Shown: piece after piece, positions 41,301-50,300 of the stretch
Layout: each line of letters starts with the position of its first letter
How positions within the stretch are numbered: the stretch's first letter is position 1
Made by a program: the position numbers and the translations under genes
Notes under the pieces: model-generated
The model's database searches: none
Told to the model about the DNA's origin: nothing
The model's input: only the letters and a program-made list of their open reading frames with translations
NCBI GenBank assembly: GCA_037893225.1
Contig: JAZGUH010000490.1
Span: forward strand, 488,501-552,500
Length of the DNA stretch: 64,000 nucleotides
Origin: Hippasteria phrygiana
Lineage: Eukaryota > Echinodermata > Asteroidea > Valvatida > Goniasteridae
Reading direction: 5' to 3'

Positions 41301-44300
41301 CAGGTTTCCCATTTCAGTTTGGTTCAAAATTGTTAGAAATTGTTGGGAAATGTGGGATTAAAGCATCTTTTATTCTAAGTTGACATAATGGCCGATTCAT
41401 GTGTCATCTCAAATTACGTTTGCATCATTGTTTGTCAAAATGTTCATAGCATGGACACCAAACAGGTATGGTTATGTGGCATACAGGTGTATGATTGTGG
41501 CTGTGCACATTGACAACATTTTCAAAATATTGCAAAGTAATTATGCAAAATTTGATTTCAACTTCTTATCAATGTATCGTTCTCTTAATACAGAAAGTGA
41601 TTGTGAAATTGAAAAACTTGCACTTTTATCACTTCTTTCAAGGCATGGAAGAAAAAATATACAATTTTGTTCACAAGCACATACAACAAAAAATTAGGTG
41701 GAAAAAAAACACAAAATATTTTTACATACATACATTGAGACAATTTATTACACTTAAAAACAAAACAATTATAACAATCTTTTTTTAAATGGGAACACTG
41801 ATAGGATTTAAAATGGTGAGCACTATTTAACATTCATGAATGATTTGTTTACAGAATACAGCCAAGTGATGGATGGAATTTGTGTATCCTTTGTTTTAGA
41901 AAGCCGGTTAATTTTCTCATCACGAGGCCTTCCAGTGTTCACACTGCACATGAAATGGGAAAAGTAACATCGTCTCGGTGAGTTTTTACCCAAAAAACTC
42001 CAATGCGAACACGGCTTAAAATTGCACAATTTTGCCTGAGAACTACCTGATGGGGCTTGATTGATCTTGTGGGATAGCAAGAATCAAAGTAGAGCGAGTA
42101 CGTGTCTGTGTTTCGTTGGTTTTCCTCTGTGAGATTTCTCTTGCTTGTCCTGATGGTGACATACGCATGCTTCACACTGTTAGGGAGAAAAAAAGGCGAG
42201 GTCAGGTAAAAAATTCAACAGGTTACAACCACTGATCTCTATGTAAACTGGATAACGCATCGGCTGCTCGGGTTGGGGCCACCGTCCGCCATGTTATCAC
42301 TCCCAGGGCTCGACCTTAGCGGTCGCCCGGTCGCCAAATGCGAGTGAAAACAGCGGCGGGCGAGTCAAAACCCTACCCTTTGTAGTCCGCCGGGCGAGTC
42401 AAAAATAAAGTGTATTAAAATAAAAGTTTCTGTTATATTATGTACCATTGTCCTGCTGATAACGTTATCTCTCTGCCGAGAAAGGGATCCAAGTGCGTTC
42501 TGATCCTCGACGCCGGTCCCGACCCGACAATGCGGTGCTGGATTCTCCACAAAATGTGGCCAAATAACGTTCACAAAGTTCACGAAGACTAACAGTTATT
42601 TACAGTTGACGAAGACGAGAACGAAATACATGTAGACGGAGAAATTTACAATGTCTGACGAATGACAGCAACACAAAAGCTTGCTAAAGTTTGGTGAAAA
42701 CGAATTGACTATCTCTAACCACGTGCATAAAAAATGGAGAGTGAAAAACGTGGTCGTTTGTTTGTTGGAGTAAAACTGCCTCCAGTAACCACGCACTTTG
42801 ACCTCAGAACGCAACAACATGTCAAGCGTATGGTCGGCAAAAAGGACAAAATAGTTACTTGTTTGCGGCGAGTGAAAAAGCTTGCGGACTACCCAAAAGT
42901 CTGGTTGAGTAGTCCGGCCGGCGAGTGTAAAAAAATATTAAGGGCAAGCCCTGACTCCCAATACAACAGGTTTTCCAACCTTGTCCCCAGGGTCTCCTTT
43001 CATCCTCGTTCTCCTTACATAGCGATCAGTGGTAAATTGGGAGTGGTAATATGGCGGGTGCTGGCTTCAGTTACTTGTACAGCGCGCAATGGCCAATGAG
43101 CTATCCAGTTTATATAGAGATCAGTGGTTTCAACATCCCGTCCATTTCTTTTTAGCGGTTTCTAAATTTGTCTGAAATTCCCCTCAACAAATATCCGATT
43201 GTTGTAAGGCATGGTTATATGTGACGCGGCTTTACATAAGTGGAAAGTCACATTTTGGCATTCTGAGTTACAAAAACAATTTTATTTTGTTTGTTTTTTA
43301 TTGGAAGATCGATTTTGGGACTTTACCATTTTTAACACTATGACTGCTGCATATTTTTACACCGTTACCCCCCACGGTGCTGCATTTTTTTTTTAGAGAA
43401 CTACAAATTAAAGATGCATTTTTTTACCCCGTCGCTCCCTGTGATGCTACAGTTGTTTAGAGAAGTACACGACCGCCACGGCCTCTGCCACAACCCTGGC
43501 CTCTGCCACGACCACGGCCCAAACCACTAGATTCACTGCTAGTGCTACTGCTAACGTAAAATTCACCACCAGAACTAGCATGACTAGTGTCGATTGGCGA
43601 AACATCGTCATCGTCCGAATCCTCCGGTCGATTAGGTTCACTTTCAACGTCACTGGCATTATTTTCCAATTTTATAGTATCAGAATTATCATCTCCTTCA
43701 AATTCACTTGCTTCAGAGTCGCTATCTGCGAATATTTCATCAACAGCATCTTGTAAACTAACACGCTGCTTGGCGACGTTTCATGGGCGACGCCATTTTT
43801 AAATCCCATAATGTAAACACCTGGGTACTTCCCCAGCGCTGGTGCCCGCCCAACGGCCGAAACCAGATGAAAATGATTCCATTGTGTCCCCTAATGCATG
43901 TCAATATGTTTTATACGGGAAACGCATTTCGATTCTTGACCGACAGAGGGCGGCAAATTGTTGTACTACTAGCCCGAGAAATCTCGGGCATAGCACCAAC
44001 TGTAGGGTAAGTTTATCCCGAGAATTCTCAGGATTAGCAGTCAAGGTGTTAATTACATTCGGAAAAACTGTTTTCCCGAAGGTGTCGAAGAATAGAATCT
44101 CAAAATATTTTTTTTTTTTTTTTTTTTTCATTTGGCAGTGAGAGTGTAATTCACATTTTTTTTACTGACTTTGATCTTCATTTTTTAGAAAACAAGTTTG
44201 CCACGACTCTAACGACTTTAAAAGGTTCTAGAGTTTGCTGCAGCTGCTGCAGCTACAGCAGCACACAGCACATCCAATTGAAATTGAGAACCTGCGTTTT

Positions 44301-47300
44301 CAGAAAATACCATAAACCCTGTTTACAACTTTTGCTAGCTTCCAATCATTTCATGGGGCCACGTCACGTATGTCCGAAAACAACTTGAACTGGATATGCA
44401 TTGCACAGTCCCTTTAACCTTTAACCCCTGTGGCAATTTTACTGGGAAATGTCCCGAACCTATAAAATCCAACACTGTGCAGTACACCTATGGCACATTC
44501 TCTGTACTTGGACAAATTGGAGCATCATAGCTCCATGTAAAGTAATGGTGTCAAGGCCCTGGCAGTACTGAACCCATCAAAATACAACACAACACGGTGT
44601 TGGGTTTTGGCGGATTTGGGGTGGTTCGGGTTAAGATTTTCAACTTACAGATCTCGGAGTTTGTTGACTACTCTGCCGTCTTTGGCGATGATGTCAATCA
44701 GGATATGCTGGATACCTTTCTCCACCTCGGCTACAGTGCTCACTCCTGGCAAAGGGGCACAGAACAATCAGGACTCAACTGTTTAAATTCTAGTTTCTAC
44801 CTTGCTCAGTCTATTGGTAAATGATTCCATTGGGCACGATTGCGGGATTGGTGATTTTTAAAAATGTTTTTATTGAAATCACCTAATACCAGGCCAAAAG
44901 CCACTCTACGTAAGGTGTTTACTATCATAGGTTGTAGGAAACATTTTGAACTGCCAACCCTACCACCCTTACATTTTTCCCCAGATCCAAATAGAGGAAA
45001 AATGTTCCAACAGATTCCACAGAAATGATTCCAATTTTCAGAGCTACTGACCCAGGCGGGGTAAGTTCCACCGTCGGTGAGACCGGCTCAGCTCCCCCGA
45101 TCTATCGTTCACACAAGCATCCGTCATTTGCGCAACCATCAGTCAATCGCGCAAGCACCAGCCAATGAGATTCAAGATATATTTTACGCAAGATTGAGTG
45201 ACACGATCAGAAATGGATGTTCTCTACTTGCCTTTCACGCCTTGCTTCACAAATATCTGGAGATTGAAATCTTCTGGTCTTCGGAGGACAGACTCAGCGG
45301 CAGGGTCCAAGCCTAGCTTCCTGGCCCGCTCGGCAAGGGTCGTCTTCGCCCCACTCTTGTATGGCGCGAACTGAAACAAACAAATGAAACATCATGGCTG
45401 TGACGTCATCACTGAACCGTCACATAAAGGAATGGAACAGCCCCACTCGCCCCCCCCTATAGAGACAGCCCTAGCTAGGCTGCTGGGAACAGGGTCATAC
45501 CCTAGCTTCGCGGGTAAAACAAATTTACTTTGACATTGACAAAGACACTGACAATTTGGGAGATGCCAACATAGGGCAAGATAGCTCAGTTGGTCGAGCA
45601 CTGGTACGGAATTCCGGAAGTCACAGGTTCAAATCCCGCTCCTGCCAGTTTTATTTGTTTACTTTGAAATGTTTTATTTTTTTATTTTGTTGGCAAAATA
45701 ACAAACAAGTTAAGAGTCTTGTCTGTTTTAATAAACAAAGAAAATGAAACCCTTTGTGTTGTTTTTCCCTCTATTTTTAGATTTTTTTGGGGGGTTCACC
45801 AAAGAGGGCACTAGACAGTACAGTGAACCAAATCCCTTTAAACGTAGTATACATCATTTGCAAACCTCCAAAAATATTACTGAATTATTACAAAATACCA
45901 TACTAGACTGTATAGCAGTATCAAACATCCTGTGAAATCATGGCACCTGGTGTGCTGTCGTTTTCAAGAAAAGTGGAAATTTACATCGTTTTCCCAACGA
46001 TTGTCGGCCGACAATCGTTGTAAATAGTCTATTTCCCCGACCTGATAATTCCCTGAAGTTGCTCCGTTTTGTCTAAAGTAAGGTCAGGGAAGCAGACTAC
46101 TGGAAAATAATTTGTTTTCTCTCTACGCAGACTACGGTTTACCCAGCATCTCACTATGAACATCTTCATCCCTTAAAAATTCGTTAAAGAGCCACTTTTC
46201 CCTTAATTTACCGTGAGCCAAAATTGTCACGGTTTTTTCAACATATTAGGGAGATTAGGAGTCCGTGAAAACACCCTTAGAAAAGTCCTTTGTTTAGCCG
46301 TCCGTGAAAATCCGGTGACTTCAGCCACTAGCCATGCCAGTGCCAGATTGTGTACCGTTAGGTTTTTCACGGTGTTGTGGAATCCGTGAAAACTCCCGTA
46401 TTATAATCTTGTGGTTGAGATTGGCAAGTCTGCTGCCTGGCCCTCCAGATAAGTGTTTAGAATGTTTAAAATGGAGAGTTTATTGACTCCAGGTTTGAGC
46501 TTGCCCAACCGACCGAGCGCGCTATTAATTGTTGCCAAGAAAATACGTCTTATGAATAAACATGAACACGGAAGGCTAATACTGCATTCAGAACTTGCAA
46601 ACCTTGCATGCTTGTCGGGATGGCGAGTAACACAATCTGGAGGGTTTTTCGAGGGAAAAAAATGAACAACGAAACGCTAACGTAAAGCGTTGAGGCATAC
46701 TTTTTGGCGTTGTCATTGTGTTGTCATAGGCCTATATATTGTAAAAGTATTTATTAATAACAATTTAATTGCTTATTACGTATGGGTGAATCTGTAAAAG
46801 AAAAAAAGCTGTAGAAGGTCCTCCGTTCCTGCTGGTTTTGACATCATTATTAATATTATTAATAACACAGTATTTTGGTAGGTACTACACAGCGGGATGC
46901 TTGCGGGGGACGTATTAGCCATGAACCCCAAACATGGGGGGCAGCGCCGGCACTCTGCCCTTAACTTTGCAGTGAAATCACCACATAACATGAGACAGGC
47001 GATCTATTTATAGTCTACAAAAATGGTGTATTTCCTATCCATGGTAGCAGCTTGAAAATGATAATTTTCACCTAAATTTGACCAAATTATTCCGATTGTA
47101 TTGCAAAGAAGTTGTTTTCAAAACTTAAACTATTGTTGTTACCCTTTTGGTTACCCCCGGTGTAATTGTCATAATTTGACCCTTAAAACTTCTCAAAATG
47201 TGGTTTTTTGTACACTAAGCTATATTTAAATCTATGCAAATTAGTGGGCGTATCCATTTCAACCGTTCATTGAGAAATGCTTCTCTGCACTTGGGGCTGC

Positions 47301-50300
47301 TCGCACGTGGTTCGTGCCTCCTGCCTGTAGCTCTAAATAAATCAGCTGATTCTCATCTCGCGGAATGATGACTCTTGATACGTATCTACACAATTCGCTG
47401 GTACCCGTCGCTAGTCTAATGGGCGGGCTGAAATAAAATATCCTCCACCCCAAGAGCCCTGAAACCTTTTAAAGTGATTGACAGCTCAACTTTTGCCAGG
47501 TATAGATTATTTATACATTGTAATACTATGTAACAAAATGTATACAATGGGTTTAGCTCCAGAGGTTCTTTGTGTAGGCCGCCCCTGGACTGCAAAGCCT
47601 GCGAAAATAAAACAAAAAATATTCCATGCCAACCACACGCGGCATCTGGCCTGGGAAGTACCGGTACATTTATCCAGCGGGCATTATCACCAGCGAGGTG
47701 ATGGAGAGATCGAAGTATTGCACAAATCCAGCCAGGTGGAGCTCGACTACCAGTATTTGAAAGTCATCCTGAAGGTTTCATTAAAAATATTAAAAATTGT
47801 CCATCTTTAAAAGGGGAACAAGGGAAATTCTCTGGTCACATCGAACATACCGATTATTATATAACGTACTGGTGGCCTTCTATTTTTTTTTTCTTATCTG
47901 ACGAAATCTTGTGGTTAAAAACTCTAGAAGTTTTAGCCAACATTTTGTTTTCGGTTCGGGATCATTCTTTTAAAATGCTAATTCAATTACAAAAATAAAT
48001 ATGTGATTCAGCAACTCGCAGAAAAATAAATAGGGGAGAAAACTATTTGTTTGGTTTGAAGTATAAGTTTAGAATAATGGACAAGCTGTCAGTAAATCTG
48101 GGATAAGATGAAAAATATATTAAAACGTTCTAAATAAAGTATACAATCAGCGTACTCTGCTGACTCTGCAGACCCCGCAGACAGCACTTCATTGTAATAA
48201 GAAAGGGGCCTATTGTTAAGCAGTTTCATTCACATGCAAATTAGCCACCTCAGCTCTGGCTGGTGGCGGGAACCATGAAAAGGCTTTGATCCAGATATCC
48301 GCAGACTAAGCTTAGACTACGCTGTTTCCCAATATTGATGGCGGGCCATAATATATTGTTTGAAGATGATATAAAAAAAACTTAAGTTTTGCAACAAATA
48401 GTTACGAAAAAATCAAATTGCGCCGGCGCCACGTTTCGGAATCTATCACCAAATTCTGATTTGACCTGAACTTATTGAAGTCTAAAAAATGAAAGTCTCA
48501 CACATTGGATTTGAACACACAAATACAATCTATTCAAGACTTACAGAAAGCTCCCTGCTTGTTTACTTGTTCCACCAGCAAAAGTGTTTACATTGTACTA
48601 GGGGTCGTAAAGGTCAAGGCAGTTACCTAATACCGTTATCTTAATTGAAACACCGTGAAATCTTCAGGGTGGTAGATGTTGTTTACCGTTATGTATGACC
48701 GATGATAATCCTCAGCGGCCAGGGTCATTAAAAAACCGTGAAAAAACCCTTTACGGGATTAGTGCAATAAGCCCCAGGTAAATATCCGTGAAACATCCCT
48801 TAGGGATTTATTTCACGGAAAAGTGGACTTTTAATGGGAATTTAAGGGATTAGATGTTCATAGTGTCTACGCACACAAAACTTTAAACAGGTCGGTGTTA
48901 CAGTGTTTGTTAGCACGCTATAAAATACTAACCCCCCAAATCCATTTATTTCTGAAAATTACAGCAAACGCAAATGATGTATACTACATTTAAACCATTC
49001 AGAAGATCGACTGGGAGGTATTTCCTCTCTTCCTTTGGTATTTTTATTAGACTATTTTGGGGGAAAAAAGGCAGAGGAGACATATAGAAAACCTTGAAAA
49101 GGGAAGTGGGTGGGGATACTAAGCATTATTTTTTTTTGGGGGGGGGGGGGGGGGAAATTATAGTTGTATTATCTTTTAACCCCTTGAACCCGGGCATACC
49201 GGGTATTTTATGGGGGCGCCGGGGCGCCAGGCCGGGTTATGCAGCCAAGCGAAACGGAAACAAGAGGCTTCTGCAGCCAAGCATAACATACACAATCTGG
49301 AAGATAAGCGTGCATAGACGTCAACCGGCCAGGTGGCAATTTTCAATCCGCACATATGTGTCAACCGGTGGCAAGGGGTCAACTTAGCCTCACGGACAGT
49401 CCTTACCAATGTGTCGACTTCCTCCACAGTCTGAGCACTCTGCAAGGAGATCATCAACCTCGGAGTCATCTTGCCGCTTTTCTCAATCTGCTTGACTGCA
49501 GTTGATGCTTTATGTTGTACATTCCTGAAATTGAGGATGTAACTTTTAAGCACTTGAATACAAGGAATGGAGGAATGACACACAGAAGAAGTTCAAACAG
49601 TACAACACCGACAACGGTCCCCGCTTGGCACAAGCCTTTGGGCCTGGGCCTGTTTGTTTCACACGAATCCAGATTGCGATCAGTGATCTGCGCGTTGGTT
49701 CACTCACCAGATTCCTGCCTGATGGATGGAGTGAACCAGCGGCTGGATCACTGATCGCGATCCGGATTCGTGTGAAACAAACTGGCCTTTGTGTAGTGGG
49801 GTGCTGTGGCCTTGTCAAGCTTGTGGCTTATAGTGTATCGGGGTCAAGATCTCGGTGATACTGCAGATTGTGGGTTTGCGACCAGAAGGGGGTCTTGGTG
49901 CTTGTGTCCTTGAGCAAGACACTTTGTCACAAGTTGCTTCTCTCCACCCAGGAGTAAATGGGTACCGGTGAGGGAAATACTGCAGCTATGGCTGCTGCTG
50001 CTGCTGCTGTAAAGTGGTTGGCGCTGCCAATTCAGTGATGGCCCACTGCCTTGTCAAAGTTGCTGTTACTCCCTGCAATAACTAATTATTGGCACAGTTT
50101 ATTACTTCACACTCTGTTCCTTTTAATAAATTAATGGGACCTTGTACAGGTGAAGAAAAACGAGACCAAGTGCCAGGAAAGATCATTTTTATTGCTGTTT
50201 CTTGCATCAAAATGTGTCATTTTTCAGTAACGGTACAACCATATAAAGATAAGTTACAAGACATATGGTGAAATGTACTAAATGTCACATTAGGGAACAT

